Shown here piece by piece: positions 42,682 through 50,945 of a stretch of 64,000 nucleotides of DNA. A model generated the notes under the pieces. It was not told where the DNA came from. It saw only the letters and a program-made list of their open reading frames with translations, and ran no database searches. The position numbers and the translations under genes are program-made. Numbering within the stretch: the first letter of the stretch is position 1; the number at the start of each line of letters is the position of its first letter. This stretch comes from CAZUXE01 sp964624585 (GTDB lineage: Bacteria; Hydrothermota; Tepidihabitantia; B3-TA06), in contig CAZUXE010000004.1 in the NCBI GenBank assembly GCA_964624585.1, forward strand, positions 1-64,000. The letters run 5' to 3'.

Positions 42682-43571
42682 TACTTTTGTTCCTTATTGT
42701 TATTGCCATACAAGGCTTCACTTAATTTTTCTCTAGGGTCGCGGAGATATAAATGTTCCTTGAAATCTACAGGAGCAGCAGGCGTAGGCTTGTAACATTC
42801 CGCGAATTCTTCGCAAGCGCGGAAATCTATTTTGTGCTTTTCAGGGTTTACGTCTGTAAACTCTAAAAATTTCTTAAATAGAAGACCCATTTTTTCCGGC
42901 CAGAACATATTAAGCCCAAGAGAAACGCCTAAGCCAGATAATGTTTTGCCGTAAAAACGCTTGTTCCCATTGAAAAAATTCTTCCGAGCTATTTCGGCAA
43001 ATTTATCGAAAATCCAATTAACGTATCCGTCTTGAGTATCGCTTTCGAGTTTGTTTGGGTCTAGTATTTGATCTGGAAGAGCTATTACACAAGCTAAGAG
43101 CCCTGCGTTGATATCTAGTCTAAAAGCTATGCGTGTAACGATTTCGGCCGTTGCAGCAAAGTCTGGAGCTGTATCTAAAAGAAATGCACGTACATTTTCT
43201 TTCGTTATCTTTAGGGGATCTTTAGAGGCAGGTGTCTTAAACTGAAAACCTAGATTGATTTCAGTTATTCTATCTGTAGCTAACAATAACGTCTCGAATA
43301 TTGGCCCAACATTTGGAGAACGTTTAGTGCTTGGATTTTGGGTGAAATCCCTAACTAGTAAACACTTATCAGTGATCTTTTTTTCCGCAGCTTCTTCTTG
43401 CACCCTCTTAGGTGTAAATTTTTGCGTTGGTCTTAGTTTAACGATAGCTTTAGCAAGTTTCTCGTCGTAAATAGTGTTACTCGTAACATTGAAACCTCTT
43501 AGCTTGCAAGCTATCTTAAGCTCAGCTATTACGGGACTGTTTGTCCCAACGGTAATAAATTTTGGTTTCAT
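42681..43571 (-). CDS. Hypothetical protein
   Basis: 296 residues, ATG on the minus strand at 43571, overlapping the upstream gene by 4 bases (ATGA), so translationally coupled. N-terminal 80 residues are basic alpha/beta. The central part contains helices (FAATAEIVTRIAFRLDINAGLLACVIAL) and a stretch of aromatic residues (NFFNGNKRFYGKTLSGLGVSLGLNMFWPEKMG). Ends in KEQK. No named family; the whole operon appears accessory. Confidence 0.55.
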   Translation of the reverse strand: MKPKFITVGTNSPVIAELKIACKLRGFNVTSNTIYDEKLAKAIVKLRPTQKFTPKRVQEEAAEKKITDKCLLVRDFTQNPSTKRSPNVGPIFETLLLATDRITEINLGFQFKTPASKDPLKITKENVRAFLLDTAPDFAATAEIVTRIAFRLDINAGLLACVIALPDQILDPNKLESDTQDGYVNWIFDKFAEIARKNFFNGNKRFYGKTLSGLGVSLGLNMFWPEKMGLLFKKFLEFTDVNPEKHKIDFRACEEFAECYKPTPAAPVDFKEHLYLRDPREKLSEALYGNNNKEQK

Positions 43572-43987
43572 TTGGTTTGCTCCTTGTTTTCTGTTAAAAG
43601 CATTGCAAAGGCTATGATTCGCTCTATATTTTGATCAGTAAGTTTTTGTTGATTAATTTGATTCGCAAGTTTAGACAGCTGTATCGGATGAGTCTCAAAG
43701 GCTGTATATATATCTTCAGGTACAAAGTGGGTGCCAGCAACTTTGTTGTATAAAGAAAAAACAATACTTGGAGTAAGCTTCAGTAAAGTTACTAGTTCGT
43801 ATAAAGGTTTAGGCGAGCGCAAAACTCTTTTCCCAGTACACACCTTAAATAGGTTAGACTGATCATTGAGCCCTGACTTCAAGGGAAGCTTGTTCGAACT
43901 TAAGTTATATCCAGCAGCATGTATGGCGCTCTTAATTATTGAATACAAGCGTTCCCCTGCATGTTTTTTATTTTCAGGTTTGTTCAT
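43568..43987 (-). CDS. Small probable DNA-binding regulator, first gene of the minus-strand operon
   Basis: 139 residues if started at ATG (43987); a longer TTG start (44020) lies inside the promoter -35 box and has no ribosome binding site. Residues 25-80 read as basic helices (KSAIHAAGYNLSSNKLP, LFKVCTGKRVLRSP, LYELVTLLKLTPSIVFSLY), which fits a helix-turn-helix-like fold. It lies next to a divergent gene with a 20-bp perfect palindrome between them, the usual layout of an autoregulated operon. That is inference from layout, not from a matched family. Confidence 0.5.
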   Translation of the reverse strand: MNKPENKKHAGERLYSIIKSAIHAAGYNLSSNKLPLKSGLNDQSNLFKVCTGKRVLRSPKPLYELVTLLKLTPSIVFSLYNKVAGTHFVPEDIYTAFETHPIQLSKLANQINQQKLTDQNIERIIAFAMLLTENKEQTK

Positions 43988-43992
43988 ACCTG

Positions 43993-44020
43993 ATTTTAAT
44001 GATTTTTTGCCACTTGTCAA
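43993..44020 (-). promoter_or_regulatory. Promoter of the minus-strand operon, giving a leaderless mRNA
   Basis: On the minus strand TTGACA (44020-44015), 16-bp spacer, TAAAAT (43998-43993), then five bases and ATG (43987). The predicted transcript would start at or next to the ATG, so no ribosome binding site is possible. The geometry matches that at 57376-57403. Confidence 0.55.
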
Positions 44021-44129
44021 GTTATTTAAGGAGCCTTGCTCTCGAATAGAGACTAACTTAAGGTCTGAATTGACTTGTTTTCGTGTAAGGTATGGTAGGG
44101 TAAGTGTTTAACGTTTTTTTTCAGTTTTG

Positions 44130-44149
44130 GCGCATACTTAAGTATGCGC
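44130..44149. promoter_or_regulatory. 20-bp perfect palindrome between divergent operons (operator candidate)
   Basis: GCGCATACTTAAGTATGCGC is fully self-complementary with no loop. It lies between the minus-strand operon start and the plus-strand gene at 44176, 27 bases upstream of that gene's start. A plausible -35/-10 (TTGACT 44070-44075, TATGGT 44091-44096, 15-bp spacer) is upstream. The site could bind a dimeric regulator. Confidence 0.55.
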
Positions 44150-44175
44150 ATATCAATTCCAACAGGAGGCTTTTA

Positions 44176-45207
44176 ATGCCTAATTTGACAATAAGACAGG
44201 TAGGAATAGGGGTGCCTACTAGTAGAGGCGCTGGTTTTGAATTTGTGGATAAGATAAGCACTTCTGTTGCCGACCAAATAACAAAAGACAGCTCTCCGGC
44301 ATTTGAGCCTAATCCCCTAATTTTTGCCGAAGCTGTAAAAAACAATTTAACAGAAGAGCAAATAAAACGTGTTTGCGAACAAGTGAACGTTAAGATCTAT
44401 AAAAAGTTTTTTGACAGGAATAAACCTGCTGATATTAGATTCGAACTGGCTAACGCAGCCGAGGTTTGTCGCAATGTTAAGAGGCATCGGAAAGAAATTG
44501 AACCAAGCTTAGAGCCTACCGGAGGGATGATCAAAGAGACCGAAGCCGACCTCAAAGAGTTAGCTAGAAAAATAGTTAAATCTGGCGGGATTCGTTCACC
44601 GGAAGTAGATTATACAGCACTGATGGGGTTAAAATCATTCGACGTGAAGCCACCCAGTGGCTCTATGAGCAAAGAGGCGCAAGCTGTCGTTGATTTTTTC
44701 ATTAAAGAAGCTGGTAAAAATGGTAACGTAGGTGGATTTAGGGGAATAGATCGTACTGGGTTTGCAACAGTAAAAGCTAAGGCTATGCTGAACGACTTAG
44801 AGCGAAAGTATATAGTTGCGCTGAACAAGCATGGGAAATTGTATAGTTTGCTGAAGCAGGCCTATGTTCTTAATTTGATAGACGACGGAGCTAATCCTGT
44901 TGAACCGTACTGGTTGTTAGAAAAGATAGCTGCGGAGAATAAAAAAGTTGCTGAACATATTGAGGTAGTTAAAGCTAGTATTGATGCTGGACTCTCTGAA
45001 CTTGTCTCGAGGAGATTTTTGCCAAATGATTTCTCGCTACTGGGGAAGACTGCAAGCTTGAGATATAAGATTGCCCCAGTTAACTACGACAACACCATTG
45101 CGCAGAACATGGTTAAACTTGCCGAGGCCTATCACGAGTCATCCATATTGCTTGAAAACATAGAAAACGTAAAAAAGGCTATTGCTATCATGGAGGCGTT
45201 AAAGTGA
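44176..45207 (+). CDS. K-x-A motif virion protein at the head of the capsid cluster
   Basis: 343 residues from ATG 44176 (AGGAGG, 6-base spacer); an in-frame GTG at 44104 adds 24 residues but has no ribosome binding site and overlaps the palindrome. Helical, with K-x-A motifs EKIAA, GKTAS and VKLAE. Two further places (SKEAQ, IKEAG) are similar. The protein ends as a helix. It starts the cluster that continues through protease, scaffold, decoration and capsid. No family recognised. A copy of the dispersed palindrome (44649-44661) lies within the gene. Confidence 0.6.
   Translation: MPNLTIRQVGIGVPTSRGAGFEFVDKISTSVADQITKDSSPAFEPNPLIFAEAVKNNLTEEQIKRVCEQVNVKIYKKFFDRNKPADIRFELANAAEVCRNVKRHRKEIEPSLEPTGGMIKETEADLKELARKIVKSGGIRSPEVDYTALMGLKSFDVKPPSGSMSKEAQAVVDFFIKEAGKNGNVGGFRGIDRTGFATVKAKAMLNDLERKYIVALNKHGKLYSLLKQAYVLNLIDDGANPVEPYWLLEKIAAENKKVAEHIEVVKASIDAGLSELVSRRFLPNDFSLLGKTASLRYKIAPVNYDNTIAQNMVKLAEAYHESSILLENIENVKKAIAIMEALK
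44649..44661. repeat. Dispersed palindrome, imperfect copy
   Basis: GCCACCCAGTGGC, the family core with one mismatch (extended to AGCCACCCAGTGGCT). Coding, inside the gene at 44176. Confidence 0.6.
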
Positions 45208-45590
45208 ACGGTTTGGTAGCTGACGGACTAAAAAAGATTGCTGGGAAAGTATCATTTTTAAGAAAAGGCAAGGCGGGTAAAAAAAGATCTCCATCCTCTT
45301 CGCTTTTTGGGGGCGCCTCTCGAAAAAAACTTCCTATTGGCTCGCTCGTTAGAGACGCAACCCCTTATCTTTTAATTGCCGCTGTTCCATCGGCAGCGCG
45401 AGTGGCTGCTACTGTGATTAACAAGGAAAAGATTGAAAACCAAGAAATTCCTTTATCGGAATTAGATAAAGCTCTTCTGATACGGAAGCGCATGAGGGAA
45501 ATTGGGGAGAGGAGTGGCGAGCTTTCCCCTGCGGAGACAATTATTGCCAATGGTGTAGCAAAAGCAGAAGGGGCCGAAAATGCCGAATAA
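45204..45590 (+). CDS. Small membrane-active K-x-A motif protein
   Basis: 128 residues from GTG 45204 overlapping the previous stop (GTGA). The start has LKKIAG, a basic stretch (RKGKAGKKRS), then one hydrophobic segment (about 52-74: YLLIAAVPSAARVAATVI), then a charged helix. The plan matches the N-terminal extensions of other proteins in this set. Overlaps the next gene by 11 bases. Confidence 0.55.
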   Translation: MNGLVADGLKKIAGKVSFLRKGKAGKKRSPSSSLFGGASRKKLPIGSLVRDATPYLLIAAVPSAARVAATVINKEKIENQEIPLSELDKALLIRKRMREIGERSGELSPAETIIANGVAKAEGAENAE

Positions 45591-46635
45591 AATAGGCGCA
45601 GGCGTAGCTGACATCTTGGTCCCAGCAGCACTAGCTGCAAGTCAAGTAACAGCAGAAGCTGCTACAGGTAGTCTTTTGGCTGATGTTAGTGATAAGCAAA
45701 CACGGATATCTAATCAACGGTTCCTTAATCTCTTAGAGGGAGCATATCCTAAACCTAAAAAAGAAGAAAAAGTTGATAGAGAGAGTGAAGAGGAAAGCGT
45801 TGGACAAAGGAGTAATATGTCGAACGCAACATTTAACGATTTAGGAGCAGATGTAGCAACTAAGGTTGCGTATTCCCAAGCTACATTAAAGAAGCTGGCG
45901 ATTAAAGAAACTGACAAACGATTATATGATACGCCGCCAGAGACTATGAAAGGTTTGGGTGCAATAGGTGCAATAACGGCACCAGCCTCTATCGCCGCAA
46001 GTTTTATCCCTGGCGTTGGAGTTCCTTTAAGCCTTGGATTAGATGCTGCAGAGGTGGTTGCAGCAAGAATTTCAGACGAGGGCGGCAAAAAGATGAGGAT
46101 GCAATATTTTTTTGAAAGAGGCTTAGATGAAGCGGGCAAAAGCAAGCAATCGTTTATAGCAAGATTATCTGAAAAGCTTAAACAGTTAGGGTTAGCAAAA
46201 AAGGCTGAACTCGAGGAAGACCAAGGGTTTGGCTTGGCCCCATTGCTTGTCTCTACGGGGGTACGTGAAGGTGTTAAGGGGGCTTTAGGGGTAGTTAAGC
46301 ACGTGGGGACGAAAGCGGTTAAGGCTGCCAGCGAGGCGATTGAAAAGAAAAAGTTTAAGAAAGAGTTTGGGAAGGCGTTTGCTAAAATGATGGAAGCCAA
46401 CCCTGACTTTTTAGATCATCCGGTCGAGCTTGTTCAGGAGGGGGCTAGAGTTTTTGCCAGGTTTGCCCCAAGGTTAGCTGTTGACCATGTTACTCTCGGA
46501 ACAGTAGTGCGTCAATATTTAGCGACTTCAGTAAATGAACAAGGGAGACACATCGGCCAGGTTGTGCCTGGGCAAGTCAAAGACTGGACAGATGCTGAGA
46601 AAAACCTAAGCCAGATAGAAAAGAATAAGAACTAA
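45580..46635 (+). CDS. K-x-A cluster protein with internal second start
   Basis: 351 residues from ATG 45580; an internal ATG 45817 with AAAGGAG gives a 272-residue short form. The extension contains a hydrophobic start (GAGVADILVPAALAASQVTAEAATGSLLA) and an acidic linker. After the internal start: helical region, hydrophobic Gly/Ala segment (GLGAIGAITAPASIAASFIPGVGVPLSLGLDAAEVVAARI), Lys-rich helices. No known family. Lies immediately upstream of the protease. Confidence 0.6.
   Translation: MPNKIGAGVADILVPAALAASQVTAEAATGSLLADVSDKQTRISNQRFLNLLEGAYPKPKKEEKVDRESEEESVGQRSNMSNATFNDLGADVATKVAYSQATLKKLAIKETDKRLYDTPPETMKGLGAIGAITAPASIAASFIPGVGVPLSLGLDAAEVVAARISDEGGKKMRMQYFFERGLDEAGKSKQSFIARLSEKLKQLGLAKKAELEEDQGFGLAPLLVSTGVREGVKGALGVVKHVGTKAVKAASEAIEKKKFKKEFGKAFAKMMEANPDFLDHPVELVQEGARVFARFAPRLAVDHVTLGTVVRQYLATSVNEQGRHIGQVVPGQVKDWTDAEKNLSQIEKNKN
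45806..45819 (+). promoter_or_regulatory. Internal ribosome binding site and start codon
   Basis: AAAGGAG (45806-45812), spacer TAAT, ATG 45817, in frame with the surrounding gene. The short product starts MSNATFNDLGADVATKVAY. Confidence 0.6.
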
Positions 46636-46643
46636 GGCCAAAA

Positions 46644-48443
46644 ATGATTAAATATATTACCGCAAATTATGAGGGGGATGGGAAACCTCTACTTCGCGTT
46701 TTGGAGCAAGGTTTAATAAAAGGGGCAAGTTCAGTTGGCGAAATTGTTGCAAATAGCGGAGAGAGTAGACCTAGCTTAGAGGGCTTGGGTCCGCACATAA
46801 TAGATTACGTTAATAACGTTTTATTAAACGGCAAGCAGCCAAATGAAATATATATATTAGTTAATGCTGTTGCGGCTTGGGAAGCGTGGGGGGCAAACAA
46901 AAACGGAGATGCGTTTCCAGAGGAAATGCTGAGGGAGTGCCATTCGACATTTGAGTTGTACGGCAATGTGTTTAGAGAGCATAAACACACTGATAAAAAT
47001 AATGCTATAGGTAGAGTTGTTAAGTCCTTTTATACTTGGTCTCAAAAAAGGGTGCAACTTATTATAGCTGTATACAAAGATAAAGCCAAGGATATTGTAG
47101 ATAAAATAAATAAAGGACAGGCCTTTTCCGTGTCGATGGGCATCCATGTTCCATATGATATTTGTTCTATTTGTGGGAATAGGGCTAAAGCCAGGAAGTT
47201 TTACTGCGAACATTTGGCCTACCATATGGGCGAGATTCTCGAAGATGGTAGACAGGTTTGCGCCATAAACCCACCAGGGAAATTTTTTGACTTATCCGTT
47301 GTCGGTGTTGGGGCTGACGAGACGGCTTGGGGATTACAGAAAGTAGCGTCTGTTGGCGCGAAACCCAACAGTCATACTGTTACGCCTTGGGATTTTTCGC
47401 AAAAGAAGCAAGCGTCAAGTGTTACTGAAGAAAAAATTGAAAACATAGTTGCAGGGGTTCCTGAAGCGAATTTAGCAATAAATGAAGTTGTTAAACATGC
47501 GCCAGTATTTTTAGCGATCGATAAGGATTTGCCTGAAGAGTTTTTCGAAAAGGTTGTCCCATATCATTCAACTGACGAAATCGTATCGTCTTGCGCTTCG
47601 ATAGGGATACCATTAAAACCACGTGAATTTATTAGAATAATATTGATAAAAGAATTTGACCTTAGTTCCCCAGCTACGCGAGGCGTACCGCAGGTTATTA
47701 TTGACGACACAGCTGCAGCTTCGGCGACAGCTATGCTAGAAACTAAAGACATAGCATTTAGGAATATTGCGTCGTTGAGAGGTGCAGTTAATTCGGAAAT
47801 AGTAAAGTATTTGGCAAAAATCGGCGCCATTAAAGAACGATCATTTGCTTATCCATTCCCAGGTATGCGATTAGCCGAATTCATGTCTGGGAACCGAACG
47901 ATAACCGCGTCCGAACCTGTGGTACGTCTCGCAACCTTAGATAAAACTGCTGGGATAGCGACAGATCTTTTGACTGTTGGAGGGTTGTACCTTTTATCAA
48001 AAAAGGCGCCTGTGATTGGAGGGCTTGTAAACAAAGCCCAAGACACAATGAAAAAACATCCTTGGCTTATTCCTGCTACGTTAGGATTAGCTTTAGCTTT
48101 TGCACCAGGGCGTGGAGAAAAGGCGATCTCGACTATAATGCGCCCAACTAATGTTACGAAATTTTCTTCGCTATATCAAGATGTGATGCCGCACTTAGGG
48201 GCAGTAACTCCTTTGACGGCTGTTTTCCCTGTTGCGTACACAAAATTGAGTACGATTAACAAAGATGCCCGTGCCATGCTGACGAAGGCGTTAGCACCAA
48301 GAATGGTGGGGCATATAAGCAAGGTGGCAAGCCTTAAATCTGGTAGAGACCGTGCTGAAAGGTTGGTGCCACCGTCAGTTTCCGATTTAATGTTGTTAAA
48401 CCAAGCTAGCAATAAGTTGGCTAGTATTAACAATATTACTTAG
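46644..48443 (+). CDS. Prohead maturation protease with zinc-knuckle-like motif
   Basis: 599 residues. The N-terminal 230 residues fit a head maturation (assemblin-type) serine protease: KNGDAFP, then FREHKH (His113/His115) and SVSMG (Ser164) as candidate catalytic residues; CSICG...FYCEH (Cys174, Cys177, Cys188, His190) looks like an inserted zinc knuckle. The C-terminal 370 residues are helical with a hydrophobic region (IATDLLTVGGLYLLSKKAPVIGG) and carry K-x-A motifs (LIKGAS, QKVAS, KKQAS, DKTAG, SKVAS, NKLAS), as expected if the protease also cleaves itself. It precedes the scaffold candidate and capsid, the usual order. Family assignment by motif, not by search. Confidence 0.65.
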   Translation: MIKYITANYEGDGKPLLRVLEQGLIKGASSVGEIVANSGESRPSLEGLGPHIIDYVNNVLLNGKQPNEIYILVNAVAAWEAWGANKNGDAFPEEMLRECHSTFELYGNVFREHKHTDKNNAIGRVVKSFYTWSQKRVQLIIAVYKDKAKDIVDKINKGQAFSVSMGIHVPYDICSICGNRAKARKFYCEHLAYHMGEILEDGRQVCAINPPGKFFDLSVVGVGADETAWGLQKVASVGAKPNSHTVTPWDFSQKKQASSVTEEKIENIVAGVPEANLAINEVVKHAPVFLAIDKDLPEEFFEKVVPYHSTDEIVSSCASIGIPLKPREFIRIILIKEFDLSSPATRGVPQVIIDDTAAASATAMLETKDIAFRNIASLRGAVNSEIVKYLAKIGAIKERSFAYPFPGMRLAEFMSGNRTITASEPVVRLATLDKTAGIATDLLTVGGLYLLSKKAPVIGGLVNKAQDTMKKHPWLIPATLGLALAFAPGRGEKAISTIMRPTNVTKFSSLYQDVMPHLGAVTPLTAVFPVAYTKLSTINKDARAMLTKALAPRMVGHISKVASLKSGRDRAERLVPPSVSDLMLLNQASNKLASINNIT

Positions 48444-48474
48444 TAGCAACCATAATCCTTACAAGGAGGAATTT

Positions 48475-49287
48475 ATGATGTTCCAGCCCTCGAACAAAAA
48501 CCAAGTTGACAGGAACGAGATTCTAGCTCTCAGTGAGATATTGAAAGCAAATGCAAACCTTACAAAGAACGCTGGTGTCAACGACCCTTATGCAAACTAT
48601 ATGAGTAAAACTGCTGCCGACAAGATGAAAAAGGCCGATGAGGCTATGGCTCAGTTTTTCACAGAACTTTCAAAAACAGGTTCATACACCCCGCAGGATT
48701 TCAGTAATCTCAGAAATGCTATGTTGTTGTATGGTATAGGTGCTATGGCAAAGACAGCGGTTAAAAAAGCTTTCTTTAACCGTAAGGCAACTCTTAACGA
48801 TGTCGAGACTAAGATAGCTTCTGGCGAACTTGGTGCGGAACAGATTTATCAGATAAAGACAGCAGGGTCAACTCCTGAGAGCCGCGAAGTAGCGAGTTAT
48901 TACGTTGCGCTAATAAAAGAAGGCGAAGAGCTCGCTAAAGAGACTCTGGGCGAAAACGACGTTCAGGGAGTTGTTCAAGCTGCTGCTGAAGAGATAGACA
49001 AAGATCAAAACATGCAGGAAGCTGTGGCTAGCAACCCTGATGCGCTAACTGAAGTCATCACCACTGTTGCCGATGGAGGCCTTGAGTTGGCTAAAGAGCA
49101 GATTATTTCAGCCGGTGCTCCCCCAGAAGATCCTACCGTGCAGGGAGCTATGGCCGGAGCAAGTCTTGCTGCGGAGAGCATGAAAGCAATAGGCGAGCAG
49201 ATCGGGGCTGGTCTTATGGAAGAAAGCCAGGCTAGGGTCGACGCTGCTGGTCAAGGAGGCGCTGAAGAACCGCCTGTTAGCGCATAG
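48475..49287 (+). CDS. Scaffold-like K-x-A motif protein
   Basis: 270 residues, strong ribosome binding site (AAGGAGG). Mostly helical, acidic, with many K-x-A motifs in the N-terminal half (TKNAG, SKTAA, AKTAV, TKIAS, IKTAG). Its position between the protease and the capsid gene, its composition and its helical content fit a scaffolding protein that is removed or trimmed by the protease. Not a named family. Confidence 0.5.
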   Translation: MMFQPSNKNQVDRNEILALSEILKANANLTKNAGVNDPYANYMSKTAADKMKKADEAMAQFFTELSKTGSYTPQDFSNLRNAMLLYGIGAMAKTAVKKAFFNRKATLNDVETKIASGELGAEQIYQIKTAGSTPESREVASYYVALIKEGEELAKETLGENDVQGVVQAAAEEIDKDQNMQEAVASNPDALTEVITTVADGGLELAKEQIISAGAPPEDPTVQGAMAGASLAAESMKAIGEQIGAGLMEESQARVDAAGQGGAEEPPVSA

Positions 49288-49296
49288 GTGGTCGAC

Positions 49297-49500
49297 GTGG
49301 GTGCATTTAACGATATTGCCACAAAAACATTAGCCAACCTCTTGAAAGGTAACAGTCTTAATAAGACTGCAAACAATGCTGCACCCGCACCTGAAACTGA
49401 CGACACAATAACTGAGACTAGTCAAATAGAGAAAGTAGCCTCATTGTTGCATGAGCACGGTGAGTTCTTAGAAGAGCTCAGTTCGGGTGCGTCGCAATGA
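49297..49500 (+). CDS. Small K-x-A motif head protein
   Basis: 67 residues from GTG 49297, preceded by AGGTGG; GTG 49288 directly after the previous stop would add three residues but has no ribosome binding site. It contains NKTAN and EKVAS motifs, with an amphipathic N-terminal helix resembling other proteins in the cluster. Overlaps the next gene by 4 bases. Probably virion or scaffold-related. Confidence 0.5.
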   Translation: MGAFNDIATKTLANLLKGNSLNKTANNAAPAPETDDTITETSQIEKVASLLHEHGEFLEELSSGASQ

Positions 49501-50039
49501 ATGCCCCGCCTTTGTTTGTGCCGAAGTTTAGTGAGTTAATTGCTAATGACCTTGCGAGAGATACACAGGTTATTCTTGGAGAGATATCTTCAAGATATGT
49601 TGATAATCCTTTATTGAAACAAGCACTCGTATTTGATGCGATAGACTTAGCTGGCTCTGGAGCTCTTTATGCTGGTCAGACTTTAGCTGGCGGTGTTGGG
49701 GCTTTCTTGCGTAAGGCTGTAAATACTGCACGTGGAGAAAAAGGTAAAAACACGGCAAGATTCCAGATACAGCAATTGAAACGAAAGCTGCAACATGACA
49801 GAAACATACTTAGGATGCAACAAGAAGCCTACAATAAAGCAATGCCGTACCAATATGTAGAAACAAAATTAAAGGAAAAAGCCAAATACGAAAGGTCGCC
49901 GGCATGGTTGCGTAACCCTAGCGGTAATCCGAAACACAAGGCGGTAGACCCTCAGCCCCATTTGCAAATAAAAGGAGCGGCTTTGAAATTGTCGTCGTTG
50001 TTTAATGACTCGGTACGTCATGAGGAGAATGAAAAATGA
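49497..50039 (+). CDS. Hypothetical basic helical head protein
   Basis: 180 residues, ATG overlapping the previous stop (ATGA). Helical, with a coiled-coil region (FQIQQLKRKLQHDRNILRMQQEA) and a basic C-terminal half. IKGAALKLSSL near the end resembles the K-x-A pattern. Overlaps the next gene by 4 bases. Unknown family. Confidence 0.5.
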   Translation: MNAPPLFVPKFSELIANDLARDTQVILGEISSRYVDNPLLKQALVFDAIDLAGSGALYAGQTLAGGVGAFLRKAVNTARGEKGKNTARFQIQQLKRKLQHDRNILRMQQEAYNKAMPYQYVETKLKEKAKYERSPAWLRNPSGNPKHKAVDPQPHLQIKGAALKLSSLFNDSVRHEENEK

Positions 50040-50419
50040 GCGAAGTTTCTTTAGACAGTAACTATCTCGGTAAATTGAGTGTTTTGCTCAAAACAGCAAG
50101 CTTTATGTTGACCGAAGAGCGTCAAAAAGTGCAAGAACTTGAGAAAAAGCTCGCAGAACTAACGAGTGGCAATGAAACGAAAGTAGCCACTGACAAAGCG
50201 GTTACGTTGCTTAAAGCTCATCCAGCATTTAGCTCCATGAGCGATGAGCAGCTGCAAAAGGTGGCTAATTCACTAGGCAAGGATGGCGTTGCGCAGATCG
50301 TCAAACAGGCGCAAGGCCCAGAACCTTTAGGAGACCCTAGTGCTGGACCATCTTCTTCTGCTGGTAGAATTCCTCGTCAGATGGTAGGGCTTGTTGAAGC
50401 CTTGTCTGCCAACCGATGA
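50036..50419 (+). CDS. Small coiled-coil head protein
   Basis: 127 residues, ATG overlapping the previous stop. An N-terminal LKTASFML motif is followed by a coiled coil (EERQKVQELEKKLAEL), then a helical domain (MSDEQLQKVANSLGKDGVAQIVKQAQG) and a disordered tail. A short inverted repeat AGTGGC...GCCACT (50165-50191) lies in the gene. A scaffolding or head-assembly role is plausible by position. Confidence 0.5.
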   Translation: MSEVSLDSNYLGKLSVLLKTASFMLTEERQKVQELEKKLAELTSGNETKVATDKAVTLLKAHPAFSSMSDEQLQKVANSLGKDGVAQIVKQAQGPEPLGDPSAGPSSSAGRIPRQMVGLVEALSANR

Positions 50420-50465
50420 AGATGAAGTTGATTGACATGATGAAACGCCTAGGAGGCAAATTATT

Positions 50466-50933
50466 ATGAATTTTAAAAGAAAAATAGAACCTTTGCAAGG
50501 TTTAGGTAAAACAATGCACCTCTATAGTTTAGAGTGCGTGAACGCTTGCACAGCCAAGACTGGAGCGACTGTTGGCTACGACACTGCAGGGTTGCTGGAT
50601 ATAACTGGAACCACACCGCCTGCACAGATGTTTTTAACCTACTACGGTTATGATGAGATCGGACATGGCCCAATGGCTTCAGATTTGAATGGTGAGGAAG
50701 GCGCTCATTTTAGCGCCAATATGCTCACCGTTCTTCGAGGAGAGGGTAAGGTTGCCCTACATACCGACTTTGTTGATAGTGCAAGCGGCTTGTCAGTAGG
50801 CGACACTCTTACTGCTCGCGGTGGTAAACTTTATGCTGCAGCGACTGGACAGTATATCCACGCTGTAGTAGCTAAGGCTGCAGCCAATAACTACATTGAA
50901 CTTGAAATCGGCCACTATGGCGTGAAGTCCTAG
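50466..50933 (+). CDS. Capsid decoration protein candidate
   Basis: 155 residues, AGGAGG ribosome binding site. Small beta-rich protein (MLTVLRGEGKVALHTDFVDS, GLSVGDTLTARGGKLYAAATGQYIHAVVAKA) placed directly before the major capsid gene, with no membrane segment. Position, size and strand pattern fit a head decoration or stabilisation protein. Family name not assigned. Confidence 0.55.
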   Translation: MNFKRKIEPLQGLGKTMHLYSLECVNACTAKTGATVGYDTAGLLDITGTTPPAQMFLTYYGYDEIGHGPMASDLNGEEGAHFSANMLTVLRGEGKVALHTDFVDSASGLSVGDTLTARGGKLYAAATGQYIHAVVAKAAANNYIELEIGHYGVKS

Positions 50934-50945
50934 GAGGAATGAATA

